This document shows, one piece after another, positions 43,897 through 53,230 of a stretch of DNA of 64,000 bases. The position numbers and the translations under genes were made by a program. The notes below the pieces were generated by a model. That model was not told the DNA's origin and searched no databases. It was given only the letters and a program-made list of their open reading frames with translations. The stretch's first letter is position 1; the number at the start of each line of letters is the position of its first letter. Source of the stretch: Chitinophaga sp. MM2321 (GTDB lineage: Bacteria > Bacteroidota > Bacteroidia > Chitinophagales > Chitinophagaceae); assembly GCF_964033635.1 (NCBI RefSeq), contig NZ_OZ035533.1, forward strand, positions 5,923,001 through 5,987,000, written 5' to 3'.

Positions 43897-44565
43897 CTAT
43901 TTTAAGAAATGAACATATACCGGTATCAGCGCAAACCCGGCACTGATACCAATGCTGTAGATCCAGCCAACAACTTTTACCCACCGGGCATACCGCGGAT
44001 GATACAACCCCAGTGTTCTCGCTGCACTGAAAAAACCATGCAACAGGTGATAACAGAGGGCCACCATGCAAACCACATATAGTACCACATACCAGGTTTC
44101 GCTGTACACCGCCACCACAAGGGTATATAGATCCTTATGCCCCTGCGCATCCAATGGTAACTGCCCGAATTTGTATACATACCAGAAGTCGCGGAAATGA
44201 ATAACGAGGAAGATGAAAATGATTGTACCCAGCAGGCCCATGTTACGGCTATACCACTTACTCACCGCACCTCTCCGGTCGTAATGATACTTCGCGGCTC
44301 TCGCACGTGTATTCGTTAACGTTATAATTATGGCGTATACCACATGTGCAATAATACTGGCGTAGAGTATATAGGAAATTATTTTGATGATGATATTACC
44401 CGCCAACAAGTGAGAATAAGCATTAAACTGCAGATGTGCTTCTTTAGGTGGCAGTAGCAGTTGCAGGTTGCCCAGCAGATGAATGACGAGAAAAAAACAC
44501 AGGAACAGCCCTGTAAATGCCATCCAGTTTTTCCTGGATAAAGTTTGTTGCTTCCATTGACCCAT
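43897..44565 (-). CDS. sdhC: Succinate dehydrogenase cytochrome b558 subunit
   Basis: A 222-residue five-helix membrane anchor with two b hemes that passes electrons between SdhB and quinone. The start MGQWKQQTLSRKN at 44565 is preferred over the in-frame upstream ATG at 44625, which would overlap the transporter gene. Conserved His occur in FFLVIHLLGN, IIAHVVYAI, FLVIHFRDFW and CYHLLHGFF. Di-heme single-subunit anchors of this type are typical of Bacteroidota and Firmicutes. Confidence 0.93.
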   Translation of the reverse strand: MGQWKQQTLSRKNWMAFTGLFLCFFLVIHLLGNLQLLLPPKEAHLQFNAYSHLLAGNIIIKIISYILYASIIAHVVYAIIITLTNTRARAAKYHYDRRGAVSKWYSRNMGLLGTIIFIFLVIHFRDFWYVYKFGQLPLDAQGHKDLYTLVVAVYSETWYVVLYVVCMVALCYHLLHGFFSAARTLGLYHPRYARWVKVVGWIYSIGISAGFALIPVYVHFLK

Positions 44566-44587
44566 AACAATCTTTTTAAGCGATACA

Positions 44588-46018
44588 TTACCAGAGTCCC
44601 AATACCTTCCACCAGCCGGCGCCAATACCCATCCATATTATAATAAGGGCAATACTTAAAATGAATCCGCACTTCCACCAGTCTTTCAGTTCCACATAGG
44701 TGCTGCCAAAAAATACCGGCGCAGGCCCATGCCCATAGTGGGTGAGTGTTCCGAAGATTCCGCCGCAGAAACCCAGCACCAGCGCCAGCAGCGTACCAGG
44801 AATACCCACAGAAATCCCTACTGCCAGGAAAGCGGAATACATCGCCGCCACATGTGCCGTAGCACTGGCAAAAATGTAATGACTATAAAAATATACCAGC
44901 ACAATAATGGGGAACGCAACCAGCCAGTTCATACCACCCACCTGTTGTTTTATGAGGTTGCTAAACCATGGAATAAAACCAAGTGAATTGAGAAAGCTGG
45001 CCATCATTACCAGCGCGGAAAACCACACAATCGTGTCCCAGGCGCCTTTTTCAGCCTTCACATCCTCCCAGGTAAGTACCTGGGAAAGCAACAGGAATAC
45101 CAGTCCGATCAACGCAGTGGTGGTAGCATCTATCCCAAATATATCTCCCGTAATCCACAGGAATAACAGTACTACAAAAGCCAATAGCATGTACCATTCA
45201 TCTTTTTTCACCGGCCCCATTTCTTTCAGCTGCGCTGCCGCCAGGGTAGGCGCATCACCGGTTGATTTTATTTCCGGTGGATAGATCTTATAGAGAATAT
45301 ACGGGATGGCAATGAGAGAAATAATACCCGGCACAAGAGCCGCCGTAAACCACGACATCCACGTAATGTCTATGCCCATATTTTTAGCGAACTTCTGACA
45401 CATGGGATTACTCGCCGTACCTGTCAGGAATAATGATGATGTGATAAGGTTTATGTTATAGCTGTTCAATGTAAGATATCCGCCCAGCTTGCGATGTGTG
45501 GCCGGATCTTCCGGTACGGAACCAAAGTTCATTGCCATGGATTTCATGATGGGATAAATGATCCCACCGCCACGCGCAGTATTGCTGGGTACTGCCGGCG
45601 CCAGTACCAGGTCTGCCAACCCAAGCCCATAAGCCAGCCCCAGCGAGCTACGACCAAAAATACGGACGAAGAGATAAGCGATCCGTTTGCCCAGGCCCGT
45701 TTTAATAAATCCGCGTGCAATAAAGAAAGAGATACCGATCAGCCAGATCACTTTATCACCAAAACTGCTAAGCGCCAGTGTAATGGATTTGCCAGGATTG
45801 CCCGGCGCCAGGACTCCACTCACCGCCACCAGCGCAATAGCGACCATAGACATAGTGCCCATGGAAGCAGCTTTCAGGATAATACCCAGGATGGTGGCCA
45901 GGAAAATAGCCAGCAGATGCCAGGCATCAGGCGTCACGCCTTCCGGCTCGGGGATGAACCAGATAATAACGCCAAAAGCCAGCGTTATTAATAGTTGTGG
46001 ATACTTGATCTCCTTCAT
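44588..46018 (-). CDS. DASS-family sodium/dicarboxylate symporter
   Basis: A 476-residue inner-membrane transporter of the divalent anion:sodium symporter (SLC13) family, which imports succinate, fumarate, malate or similar acids. The SNT signature appears as VPSNTARGGGIIYPI in the first half and its repeat as GTASNPMCQKFAKNMG, and the second-half motif STAHVAAMY-like region is SATAHVAAMYSAFL. About 12 membrane segments. Its place between an outer-membrane porin and sdhCAB makes a C4-dicarboxylate the likely cargo. Confidence 0.9.
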   Translation of the reverse strand: MKEIKYPQLLITLAFGVIIWFIPEPEGVTPDAWHLLAIFLATILGIILKAASMGTMSMVAIALVAVSGVLAPGNPGKSITLALSSFGDKVIWLIGISFFIARGFIKTGLGKRIAYLFVRIFGRSSLGLAYGLGLADLVLAPAVPSNTARGGGIIYPIMKSMAMNFGSVPEDPATHRKLGGYLTLNSYNINLITSSLFLTGTASNPMCQKFAKNMGIDITWMSWFTAALVPGIISLIAIPYILYKIYPPEIKSTGDAPTLAAAQLKEMGPVKKDEWYMLLAFVVLLFLWITGDIFGIDATTTALIGLVFLLLSQVLTWEDVKAEKGAWDTIVWFSALVMMASFLNSLGFIPWFSNLIKQQVGGMNWLVAFPIIVLVYFYSHYIFASATAHVAAMYSAFLAVGISVGIPGTLLALVLGFCGGIFGTLTHYGHGPAPVFFGSTYVELKDWWKCGFILSIALIIIWMGIGAGWWKVLGLW

Positions 46019-46030
46019 ATAAAATCCCTT

Positions 46031-47194
46031 TTATAATCTGCATTGCACCTGCACAATCATCAGGTTACTGTTATGTGTTTTTGTTCCAGCGATATCTTTA
46101 TCATAATTATCTATCTGCATTCCTAACTGTATCCGTCCGCCGTAATCTTTCAAAAAAGCAAGACTGATCATAGGGATGTAAGAGCGGCGGGCATTCCCGC
46201 TATGTTTAAAATCGTCATTGAAATATTCATACCGCATGGAAAGCTCTATGGAAGTGAGTTTGTGATAGTTGATCTTATAGCGGATATTTGGCAAAACATA
46301 TACCCCGTGCATCAGGTATTTACTAAGCGGATCTACCCGCAGGCTATCCGGTATTGCGAAATAATTTTTGTGATTAGTACCCTGTTTAAACTCTGTCTGC
46401 AATTGCAGATCCACCCTGGATGAGATGGGAATAACACCGGACACATCTACCCCTAACGCATATATGTTTTTCCTCTTTGCATCTCCGTAACCACCATTAA
46501 GGCCTACTGCCACTTTATCCATGTTTCCGAATTCCAGCCGCGCCGTACCCTGTTTGCCGTTGTCATCATCAGATGGTTGGTTGCGGTTATTCCCATTCAC
46601 AACAGACAGCGCATATTTTACGGGCACTTTCGTGTCTTTATTAAACGAGCCAAACATAGACACGCCTACCTGGAAGCTCTGCCAGCCATTATTTCCGAAA
46701 GCATAATACTGATTGGAGAAATCCATGGACCGGATAATATCCACGGGATAAAGGTCTTCCAGCCCAAAAGAAGGACGGAACTGCCCAACAGTGAAATTAA
46801 CGGCATCGTTCCAGCGGTAGGAGATGTATGCATTCTCCAGCACCTTTCCTTTGGGGTCGCTGCTGAAATCGGCCAGGTTCACCAATACCGCGGCCATAAA
46901 GCGATCACTTACCTGCGCCTTTACCTGCAATCTCGCCCGTTTCAGGCTGAAGCTATTGCGTACCACCTCATCGCTATTGGGTTGGTGGGTACCATTCACA
47001 TCCACATCATGATGCAGGGAAACGGTATACCGTGCCTGGAATACACCGCCCAGGGTTATCTTTTTCAGAAACCCGGCTGCCTTTTGAAGAGAAGAATCCT
47101 TGACAGTGCTGTCTTTTGGTGGTTCGTTCCACGCATAAACGCTACCACAGGCAAATAAAAAAAATGCTAAAAGAAGCGCGCTACGTTTATCCAT
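46031..47194 (-). CDS. Outer membrane porin (phosphate-selective porin O/P-like)
   Basis: A 387-residue barrel protein. The start MDKRSALLLAFFLF at 47194 gives a signal peptide cleaved after VYA before Trp-Asn, one of the few here without Gln at +1. Body and strand pattern (GGVFQARYTVSLHHDVDVNG, SLKRARLQVKAQVSDRF, FTVGQFRPSFGLEDLYP) match the OprO/OprP-type family often found beside anion transporters. First gene of the operon with the DASS symporter, 12 bases apart, so it probably lets C4-dicarboxylates across the outer membrane. Confidence 0.88.
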   Translation of the reverse strand: MDKRSALLLAFFLFACGSVYAWNEPPKDSTVKDSSLQKAAGFLKKITLGGVFQARYTVSLHHDVDVNGTHQPNSDEVVRNSFSLKRARLQVKAQVSDRFMAAVLVNLADFSSDPKGKVLENAYISYRWNDAVNFTVGQFRPSFGLEDLYPVDIIRSMDFSNQYYAFGNNGWQSFQVGVSMFGSFNKDTKVPVKYALSVVNGNNRNQPSDDDNGKQGTARLEFGNMDKVAVGLNGGYGDAKRKNIYALGVDVSGVIPISSRVDLQLQTEFKQGTNHKNYFAIPDSLRVDPLSKYLMHGVYVLPNIRYKINYHKLTSIELSMRYEYFNDDFKHSGNARRSYIPMISLAFLKDYGGRIQLGMQIDNYDKDIAGTKTHNSNLMIVQVQCRL

Positions 47195-47265
47195 GCAGGA
47201 TGGTTGATGGTTCAAAACAGGATCACATATTTTTGTTAACAACCATCATCAGAAAAATGTTTCGC

Positions 47266-47299
47266 AAAAAAATCCCGCCCCGGCAGAGCCGGAGCGGGA
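47266..47299 (-). terminator. Terminator of the S46 peptidase gene
   Basis: TCCCGCCCCGGC (47273-47284) and GCCGGAGCGGGA (47288-47299) pair with one mismatch around AGA; on the minus strand a seven-T run follows. Confidence 0.9.
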
Positions 47300-47322
47300 C
47301 ACTCAAAAAAATATGATGTGAC

Positions 47323-49485
47323 TTATTTTACCAGTTTCAACTCATTGATAATATTCTTTGCACCACCCAGTTTTTCAATACACCACAGTACATAACGTAT
47401 ATCTACACAGATAGTACGGTTGTATTGGGAATCAAACTGGATCTTGTGGCTCAGGGCTTCATAGTTGCCATCAAAGGCAAGACCAATCAACTCCCCGTTA
47501 CCGTTGATAACAGGAGAGCCTGAGTTCCCGCCGGTGATATCATTGGTTGTGATGAAGTTTATCACCACATCATTGCGTTTAGCATCTTTATACTGACCGA
47601 AATCTTTCTTTTTATACAGGTCTGCATAATTTTCAGGCAGGTCAAATTCATAATCACCCGGAATATATTTTTCCAGCACGCCTTTCATGGTGGTTACGTA
47701 ATCGTAGTTCACCGCATCGCGTGGAGCATATGATTTTACCTGGCCATAAGATAACCGCATCGTGAAGTTAGCATCGGGATACCTGTTGGCATTGGGTTGC
47801 ATCTGCATAACACCTTTCAGGTATTCGCGGCCCAGGTCATTATTTTTCAGATTGAACTGGGAGAATAGCGGCTGATATTTACCTGCATAATTTTTAATGA
47901 ATGTGCTGGCATAAGCAAAGGCAGGATCTTCCTGGAGGGTTACTGCATCCGGATTAGCCACAAATGCTTTCCATTTTGCGTCATCAAAGATCATGGTATT
48001 ATTCATCAGCGCAGCAGACCATAAGCGGTAGGTGTTATCGTCTTCCAGGCTGCCAAACTTGCTTTTGAGCGCCTCGTAGAAGCCAATAGGCTGCTGGTCT
48101 TTAGGCACGTCTGTATAAAACATGCGGCAGGTAGCTGCCAGGATCTTCTGATCACTTGGTTTATTTTCTCCCTGAAGGAAAGCAACACGTGCTTTATCAG
48201 CCGCATCTACGGCCTGTTTCACCGCATCTTTCGGCGCACCGGGAGTTACCAGAGCTCTTTCCACAGCCAGTAAAGTAGAGGCAAAGCCGGCTACCGGGGA
48301 ACCCAGAATACCTTCGTTGATATATACGCGGTGTTTGGCGTACGGACTCCATGCTTTGTAAGCAGCTGCATAGTCTGGCAGGATACTGGCAAATTCAGGT
48401 TTGTCCTGCGCCCATTTGGCGAAAGCGGCTTCCTTCTGCTCTTTATCTTCCAGCACATGATGTTGTTTCAGCTGTTTGGACTCCCCATCAAAGAATTTCC
48501 AGTAGTTGGCGATGCCTGCGTAGGAAGACGCCAGTTGCAGTTTAACCGCAGGGTCTTTCAGCATCTGTTCCATCATCGCTTTCAGCCGCACATCGCGCAG
48601 GTTTACCAGGGACGGGTTTTCTACTTCTGTTTTCAGTTTTATACCATAAGATGTTTCATACCTGTTGGTACCACCGGGATACCCGAAGATCATGGCGTAA
48701 TCATTTTCTTTTACACCTTTGATAGATACCGGCAGAAAATATTTGGGTTTTAAGGGCACGTTATCAGCAGCATAGGTAGCAGGTTTGCCATCCTTGCCCG
48801 TGTATACGCGGAATATAGAAAAGTCGCCGGTATGACGGGGCCACTCCCAGTTGTCTGTATCGCCGCCAAATTTACCTACGTTTTCAGGGGGCGCACCTAC
48901 CAGGCGGATATCCTTGAAGCGTTCGTATACAAACATCACGTACTGGTTGCCTTTGAACATCGGCACCACTTTCGCTTCATAGTCGGTATTAGCTGTTGTT
49001 TTGGTAATGATTTCATTATAAGCCGCCTGTTCTTTCTGTACTCTCTCTGCGCCGTTCAGTCCTTTCAGGGCGTCTTCCACCTCTTTACTCACATCTTCCA
49101 CCCTTACGAGGAATTGCACTGATAGCGCCGCGGAAGGAATTTCTTCCTGCCTGTTTTTAGCGTAAAATCCGTTTTTAAGATAATTGTGTTCTACTGAGCT
49201 GGCGGAAGCAATAGCGCCATAACCACAGTGGTGATTGGTAAAGATTAAACCTTCATTACTCACTATTTCCCCGGTGCAGCCACCACCAAAAATAATGATA
49301 GCATCTTTCATGGATGCCTTGTTGATACTGTACAACTGTTCCTTCGTCAGTTTCAGGCCCTTCTTCACCATGTCGTTGTAGGTTTGCTGCCCTAACAGAT
49401 ACGGCAACCACATGCCCTCGTCTGCTTTAGCCCATTTTATACTTACGCTAAGCAACAAGAGCAAAACCACTAGATTTTTTCTCAT
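47323..49485 (-). CDS. S46-family dipeptidyl-peptidase, DPP7 type
   Basis: A 720-residue periplasmic serine peptidase that releases N-terminal dipeptides. Signal peptide cleaved after AKA. Catalytic residues are visible as His in FTNHHCGYGAI, Asp in GGDTDNWEWPRHTGDF and Ser in TGGNSGSPVING. In the S1 pocket, the position that is Arg in the acidic-specific DPP11 is Gly here (AFDGNYEA), as in DPP7, which prefers hydrophobic residues at P1. Monocistronic with its own promoter element and terminator. Probably feeds amino-acid use. Confidence 0.95.
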   Translation of the reverse strand: MRKNLVVLLLLLSVSIKWAKADEGMWLPYLLGQQTYNDMVKKGLKLTKEQLYSINKASMKDAIIIFGGGCTGEIVSNEGLIFTNHHCGYGAIASASSVEHNYLKNGFYAKNRQEEIPSAALSVQFLVRVEDVSKEVEDALKGLNGAERVQKEQAAYNEIITKTTANTDYEAKVVPMFKGNQYVMFVYERFKDIRLVGAPPENVGKFGGDTDNWEWPRHTGDFSIFRVYTGKDGKPATYAADNVPLKPKYFLPVSIKGVKENDYAMIFGYPGGTNRYETSYGIKLKTEVENPSLVNLRDVRLKAMMEQMLKDPAVKLQLASSYAGIANYWKFFDGESKQLKQHHVLEDKEQKEAAFAKWAQDKPEFASILPDYAAAYKAWSPYAKHRVYINEGILGSPVAGFASTLLAVERALVTPGAPKDAVKQAVDAADKARVAFLQGENKPSDQKILAATCRMFYTDVPKDQQPIGFYEALKSKFGSLEDDNTYRLWSAALMNNTMIFDDAKWKAFVANPDAVTLQEDPAFAYASTFIKNYAGKYQPLFSQFNLKNNDLGREYLKGVMQMQPNANRYPDANFTMRLSYGQVKSYAPRDAVNYDYVTTMKGVLEKYIPGDYEFDLPENYADLYKKKDFGQYKDAKRNDVVINFITTNDITGGNSGSPVINGNGELIGLAFDGNYEALSHKIQFDSQYNRTICVDIRYVLWCIEKLGGAKNIINELKLVK

Positions 49486-49510
49486 ATAATCAGGTTTTGT
49501 TTTTGGACCT

Positions 49511-49518
49511 CAAACGTA
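49511..49518 (-). promoter_or_regulatory. -7 promoter element of the S46 peptidase gene
   Basis: Minus-strand TACGTTTG, a perfect TAnnTTTG match, 25 bases before the ATG at 49485. Confidence 0.6.
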
Positions 49519-49667
49519 GTTATTTTTTTGTTAACGGTCGCATGCTTCCGTACTAGCGGTATTTCCGCTATCTGTTGTGTGGGAGAGCATTTTATATACC
49601 ACCTGATTTTATATGATTTTGTGGTGAACAAAAAAACTGGAATATGTTTTGATAAAGGGATGACTTC

Positions 49668-49687
49668 ATATTGGCCCATGCCAATAT
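49668..49687. repeat. 8-bp-arm inverted repeat between divergent genes
   Basis: ATATTGGC and GCCAATAT flank CCAT, followed by TTT. It lies 41 bases before the lipoprotein start and could be an operator or a weak hairpin. Confidence 0.55.
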
Positions 49688-49728
49688 TTTATACCTATAG
49701 TGCTAAACATGTAATAAATCTGTTGATC

Positions 49729-50172
49729 ATGAAAAAATTGTTGTTACTCATGGGTATCGCCGCTTTTTTTGCGTGCAATGAAAATAATACCCAGCAAGAG
49801 AAGAAAGAAGAAGTAAAAGAGGGCGCCGCCAAAGTAAAAGATGACCTCAAATCCACTGCCAACAGCGCCGGCGATTACCTCGACGAGCAAAAGAAACAGG
49901 TGGAGGATGCCATCAATACCCGGATAAAGGAAATAGACCAGACCAGTGCTGAACTGAAAAAGGAAGGATCAGAAAAGAGTGCAGCAGCCCGTAAAAAACT
50001 GGAAAACCTGAAGGCGGAAATGAATAAGAAAATGGAAGATATCCGCAACAGTAGCGCCGATGCATGGGACAGCACCCACAAAGCCAGCGATGAACTGATG
50101 CGGAAATCAGATAAAGAATGGACCGATTTCAAGCAGAATTTCAAAGACCTGTTTAAGAAGGACTCGGAGTAG
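49729..50172 (+). CDS. Coiled-coil lipoprotein of unknown function
   Basis: A 147-residue lipoprotein. The start at 49729 gives MKKLLLLMGIAAFFAC with the lipobox AFFAC. The mature part is almost entirely charged helix (KEEVKEGAAKVKDDLKS, LKKEGSEKSAAARKKLENLK), predicted coiled coil, in the style of YtxH or apolipoprotein-like envelope proteins. No catalytic motif. A longer frame upstream exists but begins with sequence unlike a signal peptide. Function unknown. Confidence 0.8.
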   Translation: MKKLLLLMGIAAFFACNENNTQQEKKEEVKEGAAKVKDDLKSTANSAGDYLDEQKKQVEDAINTRIKEIDQTSAELKKEGSEKSAAARKKLENLKAEMNKKMEDIRNSSADAWDSTHKASDELMRKSDKEWTDFKQNFKDLFKKDSE

Positions 50173-50241
50173 TAATTGCTAAATTCCACATTCCTTGTTC
50201 CGTGAACATTATTCTTGTAATTTTACCCGTCTTAAACCGAT

Positions 50242-50847
50242 TTGAATTTGCTACTTTCTCATTATCAGGATTTATTAGTGGAGGCTGGCTGTGATGAAGC
50301 CGGAAGGGGATGCCTGGCAGGCCCGGTGTTTGCTGCGGCGGTGATTCTCCCCCCGGGGTTCCGTCATCCTACACTGAATGATTCCAAGCAACTGAAAGCA
50401 GCAGACCGCGACAAGCTCCGGGTAGTGATAGAAAAAGAGGCGCTGTTTTTTGCAGTAGCCAGTGTGGATAATGTGGAAATTGACAAGATAAATATTTTGA
50501 AAGCCTCATTCAGGGCCATGCACCTGGCATTGGAGCAACTAAGCCGGCAGCCGGAATTTATTATTGTAGACGGCAACAGGTTTTATAACTATGGAAGCAC
50601 CCCACATGCCTGTATTATCCAGGGAGATGGTAAATATGCTTCTATAGCAGCGGCTTCTATTCTCGCCAAAACGTACCGGGATGAGTATATGCAGCAATTA
50701 CATGCCGTATATCCGCATTTTGGCTGGAATGATAATAAAGGCTATCCAACAAAGCAACATCGGGACGCAATCCGGGAGTTTGGCGATACGCCCTACCACC
50801 GCAAAACATTCCGCCTGTTGCCGGAACAACTGGAACTGGAATTATAA
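50242..50847 (+). CDS. rnhB: Ribonuclease HII
   Basis: A 201-residue endonuclease removing RNA, including single ribonucleotides, from DNA duplexes. The metal-binding acidic residues are in [13 protein letters not shown], and the later VDGN and [16 protein letters not shown] motifs are intact. The start is TTG (50242, or TTG at 50248): it gives LLLSHYQ, the family N-terminus. The next GTG (50278) begins too close to the active site. It precedes rpoN by 77 bases. Confidence 0.93.
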   Translation: MNLLLSHYQDLLVEAGCDEAGRGCLAGPVFAAAVILPPGFRHPTLNDSKQLKAADRDKLRVVIEKEALFFAVASVDNVEIDKINILKASFRAMHLALEQLSRQPEFIIVDGNRFYNYGSTPHACIIQGDGKYASIAAASILAKTYRDEYMQQLHAVYPHFGWNDNKGYPTKQHRDAIREFGDTPYHRKTFRLLPEQLELEL

Positions 50848-50898
50848 CCGTTGGCATGTAAGCTGCATGCTAATGGCGCTCGTTAACCTTATACTTAT

Positions 50899-50906
50899 TA
50901 ATTTTG
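50899..50906 (+). promoter_or_regulatory. -7 promoter element of rpoN
   Basis: TAATTTTG, a perfect TAnnTTTG match, 18 bases before the rpoN ATG. Confidence 0.6.
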
Positions 50907-50924
50907 CCCTGATAGGGAACGATT

Positions 50925-52412
50925 ATGTTAAAGCAGACACAACAGCAAAAGTTATTACAGAAACTCTCACCCCAGCAGATTCAGCTAATGAAACTGCTGC
51001 AGGTTCCTACTGTCAACCTGGAAGAGAGGATCAAGGAAGAACTGGAAGAAAACCCTGCGCTGGAATACGGTGAAGAAGCCCATGACGAAGAATTTAAAGA
51101 ACAGGAGGAGTTTGACGCGAAGACAGAGGAGGAAGAATTTGAACCGGATGGCAGTGAGAATGAATACGACAATATAGATATTTCCGAATATGTAAGTGAG
51201 GGAGATGATGACGTGGCAGATTACAAACTGCGCGATGATAATTACCCCGATCCGGATGAAAGCAATAAAACCATTCCCATCCGGGTGGAAACTTCTTTTC
51301 ATGAACACCTGCTCAGTCAACTAGGCATGCTGGAACTGGACGACCATCAGAACACCATTGCCCAACATATCATCGGCAGTATTGATGACGACGGATATCT
51401 GCGCCGGGAAATAAGTGCGATGGTAGATGATCTTTCTTTCTCCCAGAATATTGATACTACGGAAGAAGAACTACAGGAGCTGATCAAAAAGATCCAGGAA
51501 TTTGATCCTGCCGGTGTATGCTCCACAGATCTGAAACAGTGTTTGCTGTTACAGTTGAAACGGAAGCCACAGGACGACGAAGGCGTATATACCGCCTACC
51601 TGATCCTCGAAAATTACTTCGACGAGTTTACCAAGAAACACTACGAAAAGATACAGAAGGCGCTGAGCCTGACGGATGAAGCCCTGAAAGCATCCATCAA
51701 TCAGATCATTAAGCTGAACCCCAAACCGGGCGGTAACTATGCAACGCTTAATAAAGCAGAAAGCTATGTGTTGCCCGACTTCTTTATTTTAAATAATGCC
51801 GGCAAACTGGAGCTCACGCTCAATTCACGTAATGCACCGGACCTGCGCATCTCTGGCGGGTACCGCGAAATGTTGCGGGAATATGATCGTGGCGACAAAA
51901 AAGACAAACGACAGAAAGAGGCCGTACTTTTCATCAAGCAAAAGATTGATGCGGCCAAATGGTTTATAGATGCTATCAAACAGCGCCAGCATACTTTGTT
52001 ATCCACTATGGAGTCTATCATGGACTATCAGCGGGAGTTTTTCCTTACCGGGGATGAAACCACGATGAAACCCATGATCCTGAAAGATATTGCAGACCGC
52101 ACCCAGCTCGACATTTCAACGGTAAGCCGGGTAGCCAACAGCAAATATGTACAAACGGAGTTTGGTACCTTCAAACTGAAGTTCTTCTTTTCCGAATCTT
52201 TATCGACAGACAGTGGCGAAGAAGTTTCTACCCGTGAAGTAAAGAAGATCCTGTCTGACCTGATAGAGGCTGAAAACAAACGGAAGCCGCTGAGTGATGA
52301 AAATCTCACCAAAATGCTACAGGACAAGGGGTACAATATAGCCCGCCGTACTGTGGCCAAATACAGGGAACAGCTGAATATTCCGGTGGCCCGTTTACGT
52401 AAAGAATTATAA
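50925..52412 (+). CDS. rpoN: RNA polymerase sigma-54 factor
   Basis: A 495-residue alternative sigma factor needing enhancer-binding ATPases. Region I is the Gln/Leu-rich N-terminus (KLSPQQIQLMKLLQVP). An unusually acidic region II spans about residues 48-110 (many Glu and Asp). The core-binding region and the C-terminal RpoN box ARRTVAKYRE are intact. No bacterial enhancer-binding protein gene lies in the window. The membrane PAP2-like gene follows after 12 bases. Confidence 0.96.
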   Translation: MLKQTQQQKLLQKLSPQQIQLMKLLQVPTVNLEERIKEELEENPALEYGEEAHDEEFKEQEEFDAKTEEEEFEPDGSENEYDNIDISEYVSEGDDDVADYKLRDDNYPDPDESNKTIPIRVETSFHEHLLSQLGMLELDDHQNTIAQHIIGSIDDDGYLRREISAMVDDLSFSQNIDTTEEELQELIKKIQEFDPAGVCSTDLKQCLLLQLKRKPQDDEGVYTAYLILENYFDEFTKKHYEKIQKALSLTDEALKASINQIIKLNPKPGGNYATLNKAESYVLPDFFILNNAGKLELTLNSRNAPDLRISGGYREMLREYDRGDKKDKRQKEAVLFIKQKIDAAKWFIDAIKQRQHTLLSTMESIMDYQREFFLTGDETTMKPMILKDIADRTQLDISTVSRVANSKYVQTEFGTFKLKFFFSESLSTDSGEEVSTREVKKILSDLIEAENKRKPLSDENLTKMLQDKGYNIARRTVAKYREQLNIPVARLRKEL

Positions 52413-52424
52413 GTAAAAACAATC

Positions 52425-53120
52425 ATGCAAGAACAAGTTGTATTAGACCGGGATGGGCATTTGCATATGGAACCGGATTTCCCTCCTGCTGTCCGCTCAC
52501 TGGCGCAGGTTATTTCCTATGTTACGCATCCGCTGTTTATTCCAACGCTGGTTACCTTCCTTGTGCTGCAATCTATTCCGGAGTATATGGTGGCATTTAA
52601 GCCGCTGAGCAAGCAGTTTGCCTTCGATATGCTGTATTTCAGGGTGGTTATTATCAGCTTGTTTTTCCCGTTGCTGACGGTTTTACTGGCCAAGGCGCTG
52701 GGGTTCATTTCTTCTATTTATATGAAAACCCAGCGTGATCGTATTATTCCATACGTGGCGATCATCATTTATTACTTCTGGGCGTTCTATACATTTTTAC
52801 AGGAAGGCCGGGCACCCAAGTTCTACTCAGCCTTTTTCCTGGGCATGTTCCTGGCGATCTCCCTTTCTTTTGTAACCAACAGTTTCCTGAAAACCAGCAT
52901 GCATACCGTAGGCTGGGGCGGCGTGATCGGCTTTCTGCTGTCGCTGATGTGGGGCATGCATATGAATGTGTCTGTACCGCTGATAATCACTTTCTTTATT
53001 GCCGGTGTGGTGGCTACTGCCCGTATGGTGCTGAAGGCGCATACGCCTGCGGAGGTCTATCTCGGCTTCATCATCGGTATCATCTGCCAGCTGGCAGCCT
53101 GCTGGATCCTGGTGGTGTAA
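52425..53120 (+). CDS. PAP2-like membrane protein
   Basis: A 231-residue protein with about six membrane helices. A PAP2-type phosphatase signature is partly present: KTQRDRIIPY early, MHTVGWGGV in the middle and ARMVLKAHTPAEVYLGF near the C-terminus, which resembles the SR-x5-H-x3-D motif but with Ala-Arg and Glu. The match is weak, so lipid phosphatase activity is uncertain. It is 12 bases after rpoN and probably co-transcribed. Confidence 0.65.
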   Translation: MQEQVVLDRDGHLHMEPDFPPAVRSLAQVISYVTHPLFIPTLVTFLVLQSIPEYMVAFKPLSKQFAFDMLYFRVVIISLFFPLLTVLLAKALGFISSIYMKTQRDRIIPYVAIIIYYFWAFYTFLQEGRAPKFYSAFFLGMFLAISLSFVTNSFLKTSMHTVGWGGVIGFLLSLMWGMHMNVSVPLIITFFIAGVVATARMVLKAHTPAEVYLGFIIGIICQLAACWILVV

Positions 53121-53125
53121 ATAGT

Positions 53126-53218
53126 TTCGTCCTGCCGCATCCCTTACTCCTTTTCCGTTGCCTATCCTTTTACAAGGATGGCCCCGGAAACAGGGTAAGA
53201 AGAATATAGCAGGACGAA
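53126..53218 (+). other. 93-nt imperfect stem-loop
   Basis: TTCGTCCTGC (53126-53135) pairs perfectly with GCAGGACGAA (53209-53218). Inside, CTTAC pairs with GTAAG, TTCCG with CGGAA, GCC with GGC and ATCCTT with AAGGAT around a TTAC loop, so the element folds end to end. It begins five bases after the stop codon of the PAP2-like gene. Confidence 0.65.
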
Positions 53219-53230
53219 TAAAAAAATTTG

